Notes: a model not told the origin generated them from the sequence alone. Numbered from the stretch's first letter, positions 24,023 through 33,170 are shown. The stretch is DNA of 64,000 nucleotides from Savagea serpentis (GCF_015351395.1 NZ_JADKPV010000002.1:62001-126000), one strand, 5' to 3'. Program-made: numbers and translations.

Positions 24023-25240
24023 TTATTGGCTTTGCTCTAATTTCCACTTTTCATATAGTTCTTCCCTGCCTTGTTCCAATAAGGGATGAAATTGAATTGC
24101 TGCGTGTCGCCGTTCTTCGTGAACTTGAGCAATTCTTTGTTGTAGCTGTTTTTTGGATGACTGATTAAATCGTAATAAAATAGATTGTGCTGCAACTCTT
24201 CCTTGTGCCATCGCTACTTTGGCTCCCTCAATTCCTGTCACATTTCCTGCTACAAATATTTGAGGTATCGGCGTTTCCATCTGTTCATTGTGTAAAGGGA
24301 CGTGTCCACCTAATGCTTCAATAGCATAGAATGGAACTCCAGCTAAAGAAACAAGTTCTGCAAGAGGAGTTAGCCCACCTGATAAGCAAACGAAATCAGC
24401 AGGAATTGCACGTTCAGTGGAAGGAATTTCTTTACCATCGGTTGTAATGTCGACCATAATAACTCGCTCGACTTTACCTTCTCCTTCAATTCGTTTTATA
24501 GCAGAGCGCATATAAATAGGGATTCCCCACATTTTAATTCCTTTTTTAGGATAAAATTGGATTGCAAAATCTTTTAAATGATCAGTGAATAGTATTTTGC
24601 TTCCAAGTTTTGCAAGTAAAGAGGGGGCCATATGGGCAGCGGCCATAACTTGTTTGAAAATCACTTTAGGAATAGCATGTTGTTCATTTTCGATGCTGTA
24701 AAGTGGCAAAGCCATTGCTTTTACATTTACTTCAGCTAGTGCTAGTTCCATAGCAATTGCAGACGATAGCATATTTACCCCAATAATAACACCCTGTTTT
24801 CCAGGCTTCACGCGATGTACGTTCGTCATAACTTGAGCGGCTCCAACAGACATTACCCCAGGTAAAGTCCAACCTTCAATGGGAGTTGGAACTTCTGAGG
24901 CACCTGTGGCAATTAAAGCGTATTTGCTCGTCATTCTCCCACGTTCTGTGAAGAAAGTTACGCTTTCATCTTTGATTATAAGGTCATATACGGACACTTC
25001 TAAAAAAAGATCGATATTGAGTTGTTGAATTTGTTGACGTAGTTCTTCGCTTTTTCTAAATCCGTTCCACCACTGACCTTTAGATTCTTCATACAGTTGC
25101 CCGAGTAATCTTCCTCCTGCTAACAAATATTCATCTATTATCCCGATGTTTAAATGAGGAGCCAAACTTTTCATTTCAATGGCCGCACTGAGACCAGCAG
25201 GACCAGCACCGATAATGAGTACATCATAATGAGTGGTCAT
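24023..25240 (-). CDS. FAD/NAD-binding subunit of a hydroxyproline (amino acid) dehydrogenase complex
   Basis: 405-residue pyridine nucleotide-disulfide oxidoreductase of the HcnB/OoxA type. FAD motif GAGPAGLSAA (residues 12-21) and second nucleotide motif near 158 (GVIIGVNMLSSAIAMELALAE). This resembles the alpha subunit of heterotrimeric D-hydroxyproline dehydrogenase (LhpE) and of opine oxidase. It overlaps the 2Fe-2S subunit gene by 17 bases and is the third gene of a minus-strand operon read from the -24/-12 promoter at 25880. The catalytic flavoprotein partner is probably encoded on the plus strand at 27740. Confidence 0.82.
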   Translation of the reverse strand: MTTHYDVLIIGAGPAGLSAAIEMKSLAPHLNIGIIDEYLLAGGRLLGQLYEESKGQWWNGFRKSEELRQQIQQLNIDLFLEVSVYDLIIKDESVTFFTERGRMTSKYALIATGASEVPTPIEGWTLPGVMSVGAAQVMTNVHRVKPGKQGVIIGVNMLSSAIAMELALAEVNVKAMALPLYSIENEQHAIPKVIFKQVMAAAHMAPSLLAKLGSKILFTDHLKDFAIQFYPKKGIKMWGIPIYMRSAIKRIEGEGKVERVIMVDITTDGKEIPSTERAIPADFVCLSGGLTPLAELVSLAGVPFYAIEALGGHVPLHNEQMETPIPQIFVAGNVTGIEGAKVAMAQGRVAAQSILLRFNQSSKKQLQQRIAQVHEERRHAAIQFHPLLEQGREELYEKWKLEQSQ

Positions 25241-25562
25241 GTTGTTTCCTCCAATCTCTCACAGCTGTTGAAAGGATTTCCCCGCTGTTAATATCCATAT
25301 GATGGGTGAGAGGCGTTAAGCAAGCTCGTTTACCTTGTATACCGTTTACAGTGACACGACATTCATAACAGTGCCCGATATTGCAGTAAATTCCTCGCGG
25401 TGTTCCAGATTCTTCATGAACTCGTAAAGTTCGTATATTATTTGCAAGTAAAGCTGCAGCGATAGGCTCTCCTTCTAATCCTTTATAAGTTTGACCGTTA
25501 AAAGTAAAGTTGATTTCCTTCCGTTGAAGGGGGCGGAGAACAGGGTGGTGATGGATTCTCAT
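25224..25562 (-). CDS. [2Fe-2S] ferredoxin-like subunit of the dehydrogenase complex
   Basis: 112 residues of the fer2_4/HcnA-type small subunit. The cluster ligands are in YCNIGHCYECRVTV (Cys60, Cys65, Cys68) plus a later Cys in KRACLTPL (Cys81). It passes electrons within the multisubunit D-amino-acid/hydroxyproline dehydrogenase (compare LhpF). The ATG overlaps the stop of the upstream BFD-like gene (ATGA-type overlap), and GGAGGTGA is in front. Confidence 0.83.
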   Translation of the reverse strand: MRIHHHPVLRPLQRKEINFTFNGQTYKGLEGEPIAAALLANNIRTLRVHEESGTPRGIYCNIGHCYECRVTVNGIQGKRACLTPLTHHMDINSGEILSTAVRDWRKQHDHSL

Positions 25563-25834
25563 TTTAGTTCACCTCCAGTACCCACTTGCTCGAATGAAAC
25601 TGGTCGAATGGGTGCTTGATATTTAAGAGGGAGGTTGGTAGTTTGAGTTGCTTGGTAATGAGTCGCAATTTTATTAATAGCTATTCTACAAGTACGCCCC
25701 CCGCAATAACCCATACCTGCCCGTGTGCGTAATTTTAATTCGCGTGCGGAACAACGTTGTTCGTTTGCGACTTGGTGTAATTTTTTAGACGATACTTCTT
25801 CGCATCGACAAATGATTGATGACTGATTATTCAT
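25559..25834 (-). CDS. BFD-type [2Fe-2S]-binding subunit
   Basis: 91 residues with a BFD-like [2Fe-2S] domain: Cys9 and Cys11 (IICRCEEV) and Cys44 and Cys49 (GYCGGRTCR). In related opine or hydroxyproline dehydrogenases this domain is often fused to the C-terminus of the FAD subunit; here it is a separate protein. First gene of the three-gene operon, downstream of a sigma-54 promoter, with AAAGGGG as ribosome site. Confidence 0.8.
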   Translation of the reverse strand: MNNQSSIICRCEEVSSKKLHQVANEQRCSARELKLRTRAGMGYCGGRTCRIAINKIATHYQATQTTNLPLKYQAPIRPVSFEQVGTGGELK

Positions 25835-25879
25835 TTTTGTACCCCTTTCTACTCTGATTAATCTTTCACTAGATAAGGG

Positions 25880-25898
25880 TATGCAAGATTTGTGCCGA
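25880..25898 (-). promoter_or_regulatory. Sigma-54 (-24/-12) promoter, minus strand
   Basis: On the minus strand, CGGCACAAATCTTGCAT has GG and GC separated by exactly 10 bases (consensus TGGCAC-N5-TTGCA). It lies 46 bases before the BFD-subunit gene and directly after the stop of the sigma-54 activator gene. Confidence 0.8.
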
Positions 25899-25900
25899 AA

Positions 25901-27565
25901 TTAATGAATACCTAATCTATTCATGCGATTATATAAAGTTGCTCGAGATATACCTAGTCGTTTAGCACATTCGGATTTTTGATGATTGACTTTTTCTAAT
26001 GTATTTAAAATAATTTCTTTTTCATAAACTTCGAGTTGATCAGCTAATGATTGTCCATTTACAGAAGGTTTGCTGATGTTTGAACGCTTTACTTCAGGTG
26101 GAAGGTCATTGAAAGAAAGCGTTCCTTCTTCCGATAGTACAACTAAACGTTCAATGCTATTTTTTAATTCACGTACATTCCCTTTCCAATCATGCGAAAT
26201 CAAACATTGGATAATTTCATGAGGGATTGACTGAATATGCTTGTTATATTTAGAAGAATATTCGTACACAAAATAATGTGCTAATTCCAAAATGTCATCA
26301 GGTCTATCGCGGAGCGGGGGGACTTCAATTTGAAACACATTGAGTCTGTAGTATAAATCTTCGCGAAATGTTCCATCTTCAACTAGTTGCTTTAAATCTT
26401 TGTTGGTGGCAGCGACCAGCCTGAAATTAACTTTTATTTCTTTTGTTCCTCCTACGCGAAAAAACTTCTTTTCTTGTAAGACACGTAAAAGCTTTACTTG
26501 TAAGTCGAGTGGTAGTTCTCCGACTTCATCTAAAAACAATGTCCCGTCTTGTGCAAGTTCTGCTTTCCCTGCTTTCCCACGACTATCAGCGCCAGAAAAA
26601 GCTCCTCGTTCATATCCAAAAATTTCACTTTCAAATAAATTATGAGCGATGGCTCCGCAGTTAATTGGAATAAAAGGGGCACCTTCTTCTTCTCTTAAAT
26701 AGTGAATGGCTTTTGCAAATAACTCTTTTCCAACTCCACTCTCTCCGTAAATTAAGATGTTAGCGGCTGTTTGAGAAGCTTTTTTGGTCATTTCAATCGT
26801 ATCTTTTAGAAGTTGGCTATTCCCTCTTAATGGAAGGAAGGCCCTATCTCTATGATTTCTAGATTCAATTTTATTTTCGAGGTGAAAGAGTTTTTCATGT
26901 GTTGAAAAAAGTTCTTCATTTAATCGGACCTCATTCGAAATATCAGTTTCTGTGACAACCCCGCCAATAATTTTCTCATCTAAACGTACAGGACTAGAGC
27001 TAATTAGAACGGTTCTGTCTCTACGTGCTCGATGTAATTTCTCAGTGACCGATTCGCCTTGTTGCAACGCATTTAAGATTTCAAGTTCATTTTGATTGAA
27101 AAATTGAGAAATAGGTTTCCCTAAAATATCATCTTTAGAAATCGAGAAAATCTTCTCTGCCCCTTTTGTCCACCCAACGACATGGGCATGTTCATCAATC
27201 ATTGTCCAAGATTCTTGCGTCGTATCGAGCAGTGTTTGATAAAACGCGAGTGCCTTACGTGCTTGTTGATAAAATACTTTTAAATAATGTTCTTTTTCTA
27301 AGTAGCCAATGACTTGTTCGTCTTTACAAATGAGTACATAATTTGTTTGCTCAAAAGCTTGTCCAATATTTTGATCAGTTAATGGACAAAAGAGACAAGG
27401 GATTTCAGTAACGATAATCTTTTCACCTCTTTTTTGTAACCGCTTCCATTTTTGGTTATCTTCAATAAAAGATTGATAGTTAGGTAATAAATGTGTTGGT
27501 GACTTTTTATAAATTAAAAAATTAGTTAATAAAGCTTCAGAGTAATTTAATAACAACAAACTCAT
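25901..27565 (-). CDS. Sigma-54-dependent transcriptional activator (PAS, AAA+, Fis HTH)
   Basis: 554 residues. An N-terminal sensory part (1-105, with CLFC near 57-60) is followed by a PAS domain (~110-215), an AAA+ domain with Walker A GESGVGKE and Walker B LFLDEVGEL, an RLNVF..PPLRDR segment, and a C-terminal Fis-type HTH (ECAKRLGISRATLYNRMNRL). The sigma-54 contact loop reads GAFSGA instead of GAFTGA. It lies between the two hydroxyproline transcripts, both of which have -24/-12 promoters, so it is surely their activator. ATG 27565 directly abuts GAAAGG; TTG at 27559 or 27556 gives a better ribosome spacing. Confidence 0.88.
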   Translation of the reverse strand: MSLLLLNYSEALLTNFLIYKKSPTHLLPNYQSFIEDNQKWKRLQKRGEKIIVTEIPCLFCPLTDQNIGQAFEQTNYVLICKDEQVIGYLEKEHYLKVFYQQARKALAFYQTLLDTTQESWTMIDEHAHVVGWTKGAEKIFSISKDDILGKPISQFFNQNELEILNALQQGESVTEKLHRARRDRTVLISSSPVRLDEKIIGGVVTETDISNEVRLNEELFSTHEKLFHLENKIESRNHRDRAFLPLRGNSQLLKDTIEMTKKASQTAANILIYGESGVGKELFAKAIHYLREEEGAPFIPINCGAIAHNLFESEIFGYERGAFSGADSRGKAGKAELAQDGTLFLDEVGELPLDLQVKLLRVLQEKKFFRVGGTKEIKVNFRLVAATNKDLKQLVEDGTFREDLYYRLNVFQIEVPPLRDRPDDILELAHYFVYEYSSKYNKHIQSIPHEIIQCLISHDWKGNVRELKNSIERLVVLSEEGTLSFNDLPPEVKRSNISKPSVNGQSLADQLEVYEKEIILNTLEKVNHQKSECAKRLGISRATLYNRMNRLGIH

Positions 27566-27612
27566 CCTTTCTTTTAATGAATGTGTCTAAAAAATTAGAT
27601 TAATCCATTAAG

Positions 27613-27630
27613 TGTATAAAATATTGTACA
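27613..27630. promoter_or_regulatory. Candidate upstream activator site
   Basis: TGTATAAAATATTGTACA is an imperfect palindrome (14 of 18 positions symmetric) about 55 bases upstream of the -24/-12 promoter at 27681, a usual place for an enhancer-binding protein site. Confidence 0.35.
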
Positions 27631-27680
27631 TGAAAAAGTGTAGAGATATCAATTATTGTCCTAGAAGCATCATTTGAAAA

Positions 27681-27698
27681 TTGGCATAAAAATTGCAT
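27681..27698 (+). promoter_or_regulatory. Sigma-54 (-24/-12) promoter, plus strand
   Basis: TTGGCATAAAAATTGCAT: GG and GC separated by 10 bases, as the consensus requires. It drives the seven-gene hydroxyproline operon that begins at 27740. Confidence 0.85.
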
Positions 27699-27739
27699 TA
27701 TTTAATTCAGGTGAGTCCGTCAGGAAAGGAGGTTATCTA

Positions 27740-28912
27740 TTGAAGAAGCGACATGCAGATGTAATTGTTATCGGAGGAGGTATTATAGGAGCGGCTATTG
27801 CCTATTACAGCGCAAAAGCAGGGATAGACATTACTGTTCTAGAAAAAAATGAATTAGCGAGTGGTACGAGTTCACGATGTGATGGAAATATTTTAGCAAT
27901 CGATAAAGATCCTGGATTTGATAGTCAAATGTCTTTGCAAAGTCAGCGTTTAGTAGAAGAGTTAAGCAGAGAATTAAGTGTTTCTTTTGAATATCGTAAT
28001 CCAGGGAGCATTCTTGTATGTGAAAGCGATGAAGAAATGATTGCTGCACAAAAGTGGGTCGGGCAACAGAAAGCGGCAGGTTTAAAGTTTAATATGTTAG
28101 ATCGTGCAGATTTGAAAAATGAATCACGCTATTTCGCAGACGATTTGTACGGCGGATTAGAATGCGAAACAGACTCAACGGTTAATCCCTATATGCTTAC
28201 TTTTTCAATGTTTCATCAAGCGGAGAAACTGGGAGCTACCATTATTAAACATTGTGAAGTGACGAACTTAAAAAATATAGAAGGTACCTTCTATTTAGAA
28301 ACAACAAAAGGTGAGATGACTGCAGACCGTGTTGTGAATGCGGCTGGCATTTGGGCTCCGAAAATTGGAAAAATGCTAGGCGTAGACATTCCGATTGAAC
28401 CAAGGAAAGGGCAAATTATTGTGGCGAGTCGTCAAGAGTTAGTCGGGTTACGAAAAGTGATGGAATTCGGTTATTTGATTTCAAAATTTGGAGGAGAACG
28501 ACGCGTGGATGCAATAACTGAAAAATATGGAGTCGCCTTAGTCTTTGAACCGACAGAGAGTCAAAATTTTTTGATTGGCAGTAGCCGAGAGTTTGTTGGT
28601 TTTGATACGAAAGTCAATCCAATAGTGACTCAAACTATCGCTAATCGTGCACTTCGATTTTATCCAAAGATGAAAGATATGACGGTTATTCGCACATATG
28701 CTGGGTTAAGACCGTGGACAGCAGATCATTTGCCAATCATTTCAGAAGTAAAGGAAATTCCTGGTTTTTATATCGCAGCAGGGCATGAGGGAGATGGAAT
28801 TAGTTTAGCAGCAATTACAGGAAAAGTAGTAGCTGAATTATTAGAGGGGATTGAAACGACGATCCCAATCGAACCTGTCAGCATTGAACGTTTTAGGGAG
28901 GGAGTGAATTAA
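27740..28912 (+). CDS. FAD-dependent D-hydroxyproline dehydrogenase, catalytic subunit (DAO family)
   Basis: 390 residues of the glycine/D-amino acid oxidase (DAO) family, with FAD motif VIVIGGGIIGAAIAYYSAKAG near residues 7-26 and the C-terminal GLRPWTADHLPIISEV and GHEGDGISLAAITGK typical of the family. With the FAD and iron-sulfur subunits at 24023-25834 it would oxidise cis-4-hydroxy-D-proline to 1-pyrroline-4-hydroxy-2-carboxylate. Start TTG 27740 is preferred because AAAGGAGG (27725-27732) precedes it; ATG 27674 would lie within the promoter. Its stop is directly followed by the epimerase GTG. Confidence 0.82.
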   Translation: MKKRHADVIVIGGGIIGAAIAYYSAKAGIDITVLEKNELASGTSSRCDGNILAIDKDPGFDSQMSLQSQRLVEELSRELSVSFEYRNPGSILVCESDEEMIAAQKWVGQQKAAGLKFNMLDRADLKNESRYFADDLYGGLECETDSTVNPYMLTFSMFHQAEKLGATIIKHCEVTNLKNIEGTFYLETTKGEMTADRVVNAAGIWAPKIGKMLGVDIPIEPRKGQIIVASRQELVGLRKVMEFGYLISKFGGERRVDAITEKYGVALVFEPTESQNFLIGSSREFVGFDTKVNPIVTQTIANRALRFYPKMKDMTVIRTYAGLRPWTADHLPIISEVKEIPGFYIAAGHEGDGISLAAITGKVVAELLEGIETTIPIEPVSIERFREGVN

Positions 28913-29932
28913 GTGAAAGCGAGTCGTGTGTTCAAAACTATCGATACGCATACAGGAGGTAATCCTACACGCACGCTCATTAGTGGACTTCCACATCTGG
29001 AAGGAGAGACGATGAGTGAAAAAATGTTATATGTGAAAAAGCATTATGATTGGATCAGACAATTTTTAATGAATGAGCCAAGGGGTCATAGTGTTATGTC
29101 AGGAGTATTATTGACAAGTCCTACCCATCCTGAGGCAGATATTGGCGTCATTTACATTGAAACAGGGGGATATTTACCCATGTGTGGTCACGATACTATC
29201 GGTGTTTGTACCGCTTTAGTAGAAGCGGGCCTTGTTCCGGTGACAGAACCTGTCATGCATTTGACGCTAGATACCCCTGCTGGTCTCGTTCGTGTAAAAA
29301 TAGATGTCGAAGGCGGACGGGCGAAACAAGTAACCTTCGCAAACGTGCCTGCCTTTTTACTAGATACGGTAGATGTCACTGTTGAAGGTGTAGGGGAAGT
29401 AACTGTTGAAATTGCTTATGGCGGTAATTTTTACGGTATAGTCGATGCACGTCGATTAAATATACCGCTGGTTGAAAGTAATGCAACAGAAATTATTAAC
29501 CAAGCAATTTTAATTCGTAATCATATCAACGAGCATTTTGAGGTAGTTCACCCGACGTATCCGTTTATTAAAGGATTAACACATATTGAATTTTATACAG
29601 ATCCGGTCGATGCACGTGCAGATGTCAAAAATACAGTCATTGTCCCCCCAGGTGGAATTGATCGTTCCCCTTGTGGCACAGGCACGAGTGCAAAACTAGC
29701 TACGCTCTATCGCAATTGTGACATTAAGAAAAATGAAACATTTGTGCATGAAAGTATTGTCGGTACGTTGTTTCATGCAAGAGTGTTAGAAGAAACAGAA
29801 GAAACAGGAGTGCCTGCAGTACTTACAGAAGTATCTGGTACAGCTTGGGTTATGGGAATGCATACCTTTTATTACAATGAAGATGATCCATTATGCCATG
29901 GCTTTTTAATGATACCGCCAATGGATGAATAG
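28913..29932 (+). CDS. 4-hydroxyproline 2-epimerase (proline racemase family)
   Basis: 339 residues. Both catalytic cysteines are present: Cys91 in MCGHDTIG and Cys254 in RSPCGTGTSA, each acting as base or acid on one face of the substrate. It converts trans-4-hydroxy-L-proline to cis-4-hydroxy-D-proline, the entry step of the pathway. Proline racemase and trans-3-hydroxyproline dehydratase share the fold; the Cys/Cys pair rules out the dehydratase and the neighbouring genes favour hydroxyproline. GTG start with GGGAGGGAG in front. Confidence 0.88.
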   Translation: MKASRVFKTIDTHTGGNPTRTLISGLPHLEGETMSEKMLYVKKHYDWIRQFLMNEPRGHSVMSGVLLTSPTHPEADIGVIYIETGGYLPMCGHDTIGVCTALVEAGLVPVTEPVMHLTLDTPAGLVRVKIDVEGGRAKQVTFANVPAFLLDTVDVTVEGVGEVTVEIAYGGNFYGIVDARRLNIPLVESNATEIINQAILIRNHINEHFEVVHPTYPFIKGLTHIEFYTDPVDARADVKNTVIVPPGGIDRSPCGTGTSAKLATLYRNCDIKKNETFVHESIVGTLFHARVLEETEETGVPAVLTEVSGTAWVMGMHTFYYNEDDPLCHGFLMIPPMDE

Positions 29933-29944
29933 GGAGGGATAATA

Positions 29945-30793
29945 ATGATTGTTTCGAAAGTGTATCGAACAGTAGATACACATGTGGAGGGAGAAATATT
30001 TCGTTTTTTGACGGACCATCCTTTTCGTTTTCAAACGCAAGATGTGAAAGAAAAACAGGCACTCATAAATACTACGACTTCACAAGCGAAATTGCTTTTA
30101 TTGAATGAACCACGTGGGCATCGGAATATCTATGCCGCTTTTATCGAATCGAGTAAAATAGCTGATTATCAATTGATCACTTTACCACATGAAGGAGTGC
30201 CCGCTTTTAAATATGAGGTTTTAGTAGCAAGTATTACTTATTTATATAATTTTGGATTAATTGAAGCGAAAGAAACTGTTAATGTTGAAACGGCGGTTGG
30301 AATATTCACCCTTCATCTTACATTTGAAGCGGAGACACTAACCTTTGTAACTATTAAATTACTACACGAACAATTTGCCGCCGAAGAAATTGGAGGTCGA
30401 ACATATCAATTTATGGAATTACCAGAAAATATTCCGAATTTAAAACTTGCGCATTTGTCCAAAATTACCAAATGGGCATATGAACAATATAAGCAACAAA
30501 GATTTGTCGCATTTGATGGGACCGTTTTATATGAAAAAATAGGGGATTGTAAATATCGTACTGTGAATATTGAACGAGATGGAACGATTACCCGTTCCCC
30601 TAATGTAGATGTTACAGCATTACTAGCTAAAAAATTATGTTGTACGGTGAAAAATGAAACCGTTTTCAATTCGAGCATGACGGCTTATTTCGAGGGAGAT
30701 TATGTGCGCATCCCTTTAAAAGGATTCGTTACAGGAACCCATGAGTTCTTATTTGACGATGAAGATCCGTTGAAGAATGGCTTTATCATTTAA
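29945..30793 (+). CDS. Proline-racemase-fold protein lacking both catalytic cysteines
   Basis: 282 residues, clearly related to the preceding epimerase: both have KV(Y/F).T.DTH near the start, LNEPRGH at residues 53-59 and a (D/E)DEDPL..GF end. But the first cysteine region (MCGHDTIG in the epimerase) is replaced by AFKYEVLV, and the second (RSPC) is RSPN (Asn220). It is therefore unlikely to racemise by the two-cysteine mechanism. It is intact, has a good ribosome site (GGGAGGGAT) and sits tightly in the operon, so it is probably kept for a function, perhaps as a regulatory or partner subunit, or an enzyme with a different reaction. Confidence 0.75.
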   Translation: MIVSKVYRTVDTHVEGEIFRFLTDHPFRFQTQDVKEKQALINTTTSQAKLLLLNEPRGHRNIYAAFIESSKIADYQLITLPHEGVPAFKYEVLVASITYLYNFGLIEAKETVNVETAVGIFTLHLTFEAETLTFVTIKLLHEQFAAEEIGGRTYQFMELPENIPNLKLAHLSKITKWAYEQYKQQRFVAFDGTVLYEKIGDCKYRTVNIERDGTITRSPNVDVTALLAKKLCCTVKNETVFNSSMTAYFEGDYVRIPLKGFVTGTHEFLFDDEDPLKNGFII

Positions 30794-30833
30794 GGAATGG
30801 GAGGACGCGTGCAAACATTAAGGAGGAACATGT

Positions 30834-32255
30834 ATGACAGAGCAGTACCGTTTACCAACGATTGGAGAAATCTTATTTGTCTTAGTCAGCTTTATCATTG
30901 TGATGTTTTCATTCATCGTGCTTTTTGAGCTTCCCATTCAACTCGCGTTATTGGTAGCTTGGTTTTTAATTATGTTAGTCGGTTTAAAGATTGGCTACAG
31001 CTATCAACAAATGCAAACGGGTTTATTAAAGGGAGTCAATGATGGGCTCGAAGCAGTGCTCGTTTTAATTTCAGTGGGGGCTCTAATTGGAACGTGGATT
31101 GCAGGAGGAATTGTTCCCTCTATTATTTATTATGGATTGTCGGTTATTAATCCGGTCGTATTCTTACTTGCAGCGTTTGTTATTACAACGATTACGAGTA
31201 TTGCGACTGGTACATCTTTTGGTTCAGTAGGGACTGCAGGCATTGCAATGATGGGAATTGGTGCGAGCTTCGGCTTTCCGCTACCGCTCGTTGCTGGAGC
31301 TGTTATTTCTGGAGCTTATGTTGGTGATAAAGTTTCTCCTCTGTCGGATACAACAGTTATGACAGCGTCTTTATCACAAGTAGAACTAATCGAACATATT
31401 AAGGGGATGTTGCCCGTCACAATTCCAGCTTGGATAATTGCGGCATTACTATTCACAGGAGCAGGTTTTCTATATACGCCAGAAGATGGAGATCTATCTG
31501 TTGCTTACAATACAATGGCTTCATTAGAAGAACATTTCACGATTGGTTGGTATATGTTAATTCCAGCAATTTTAGTAATCTGTTTACTTGCTATGAAAAA
31601 GCCGTCGATTCCAGTCATTTTATTTGGAGCTTTACTCGGGTCACTTTGGTCTTTCTTTTTTCAAGGACATACATTTTTAGATTCAATTAATATTTTGTAT
31701 GCTGGAAATTCCATTGATTCAGGTGTGGATTTCATTGACAATTTATTAAACCGAGGTGGTATCGTCTTTATGCTAGATGTTATCGTGTTAATCATTTTTG
31801 CCTTAGGTGTCGGTGGTTTGATGGAACGAATTGGAATTTTAGAAGCTTTGGGTGACGCTTTGGCAAAATGGGCAAACACGGTCGGACGTGTATCTGCTTC
31901 GACAATGGTGTCTGGCTTCTTCGGTAACTTATTTGGGGGAGCAGCATATGTTTCGTTGATTACTGCTAGTAAAATTACAGAAGCGAATTATGACAAGATG
32001 AATTTAGATCGTCGTCTTCTTTCGCGGAATACAGAGGTAGGAGGAACTTTGACGACACCAATGGTTCCATGGTCAGATGGCGGAGTATTTATGGCTACCG
32101 CGCTTGGAGTATCGACGATGTCTTATTTACCTTTCTTATGGTTTCATTTTTTAGCAATCGCTATAGCGCTTTTTTATGCTTATACAAACCGTTTTACCTT
32201 TCAATCAAAAAAACAATTAAAAAAATTAACACCTATTCAAGAGGAGGAATTATAA
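30834..32255 (+). CDS. NhaC-family Na+/H+ antiporter-like transporter
   Basis: 473-residue membrane protein with about 11-12 TM segments of the NhaC/MleN family (GTSFGSVGTAGIAMMGIG near 125-142 and SGAYVGDKVSPLSDTTVM near 160-177 are the family signature). Members include Na+-malate/H+-lactate exchangers, and others lie in amino acid catabolic operons. Here it probably imports hydroxyproline or exports a counter-ion. AAGGAGGAAC precedes the start; the next gene starts right after its stop. Confidence 0.85.
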   Translation: MTEQYRLPTIGEILFVLVSFIIVMFSFIVLFELPIQLALLVAWFLIMLVGLKIGYSYQQMQTGLLKGVNDGLEAVLVLISVGALIGTWIAGGIVPSIIYYGLSVINPVVFLLAAFVITTITSIATGTSFGSVGTAGIAMMGIGASFGFPLPLVAGAVISGAYVGDKVSPLSDTTVMTASLSQVELIEHIKGMLPVTIPAWIIAALLFTGAGFLYTPEDGDLSVAYNTMASLEEHFTIGWYMLIPAILVICLLAMKKPSIPVILFGALLGSLWSFFFQGHTFLDSINILYAGNSIDSGVDFIDNLLNRGGIVFMLDVIVLIIFALGVGGLMERIGILEALGDALAKWANTVGRVSASTMVSGFFGNLFGGAAYVSLITASKITEANYDKMNLDRRLLSRNTEVGGTLTTPMVPWSDGGVFMATALGVSTMSYLPFLWFHFLAIAIALFYAYTNRFTFQSKKQLKKLTPIQEEEL

Positions 32256-33146
32256 ATGTCAAAAAAATTACGAGGAGTTTTTCCTGTATTAGTAACACCA
32301 ATGTTTGAGGATGAGTCAATCAACTGGGAAGGGTTCAAGAAAAACATTGAACATTTTATTAATCAAGGAGTCGATGGAATTGCAATTAACGGGAGTACTG
32401 GAGAATTTGTAAGCTTAACAAAAGAAGAACGTTTTAAAGCCGTTGAAATCGCAGTTGAAACTGTAGCTGGACGCTTACCATTAATTGTAGGAACAGCAGC
32501 TGAGACAACGAAAGATGCTATTGAATTTACGAAACAAGCTGAGGATGCAGGCGCGGATGCTTCTTTACTTATTAACTCTTATTATGCGCATCCAAATGAA
32601 GAAGAGATTTATCAACATTTCAAAGCGACAGCAGAAGCTGTTAATTTCCCGGTAATGATTTACAATAATCCAGGCACTTCGGGGGTAGATATTAGCGTAG
32701 AAACTATTTTAAGAACAGGGCGCGATGTAGAGAATATCACACATATAAAAGAATCAAGCGGTGAAATTCGTAATGTACGAGATATTTCTCGAAAAGGAAA
32801 AGGTTTTATTCAAACATTTTGTGGAGCAGATGACATGGTACTAGAATCATTTTTAGTAGGGTCTGTTGGTTGGATTTCAGTAGCGGGGAACATCGCACCG
32901 AAGTTAGCGAAAAATATGTTTGATGCGCAAGCAAATGGGGATTTAGAAAAAGCATGGGCACTATATGATCAATTATTACCTCTTTGTAATTTTTTAGAGG
33001 CAGATGGAAAGTACGTACAAATTGTCAAACGGGCAATGGATTTACAAGGACTAGCAGGTGGTCCGGCACGCAAACCACGATACGGTTTGACAGATGAAGA
33101 AGACGCAACATTACAGGAGATTATGAAATCTATTGGCGTGTTATAA
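32256..33146 (+). CDS. DapA-family lyase, likely 1-pyrroline-4-hydroxy-2-carboxylate deaminase
   Basis: 296 residues of the dihydrodipicolinate synthase/N-acetylneuraminate lyase family. The Schiff-base lysine is in HIKESSGEI (~Lys164), and the Tyr of the proton relay in MIYNNPGTSG (~Tyr136). True DapA has YNVPGRT here, so this is a catabolic paralogue. In hydroxyproline pathways this family converts 1-pyrroline-4-hydroxy-2-carboxylate to 2-oxoglutarate semialdehyde plus ammonia. It stands just before the semialdehyde dehydrogenase gene, as expected. Confidence 0.82.
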   Translation: MSKKLRGVFPVLVTPMFEDESINWEGFKKNIEHFINQGVDGIAINGSTGEFVSLTKEERFKAVEIAVETVAGRLPLIVGTAAETTKDAIEFTKQAEDAGADASLLINSYYAHPNEEEIYQHFKATAEAVNFPVMIYNNPGTSGVDISVETILRTGRDVENITHIKESSGEIRNVRDISRKGKGFIQTFCGADDMVLESFLVGSVGWISVAGNIAPKLAKNMFDAQANGDLEKAWALYDQLLPLCNFLEADGKYVQIVKRAMDLQGLAGGPARKPRYGLTDEEDATLQEIMKSIGVL

Positions 33147-33170
33147 AATAGGGAATAAGGGGTGTTAAAA

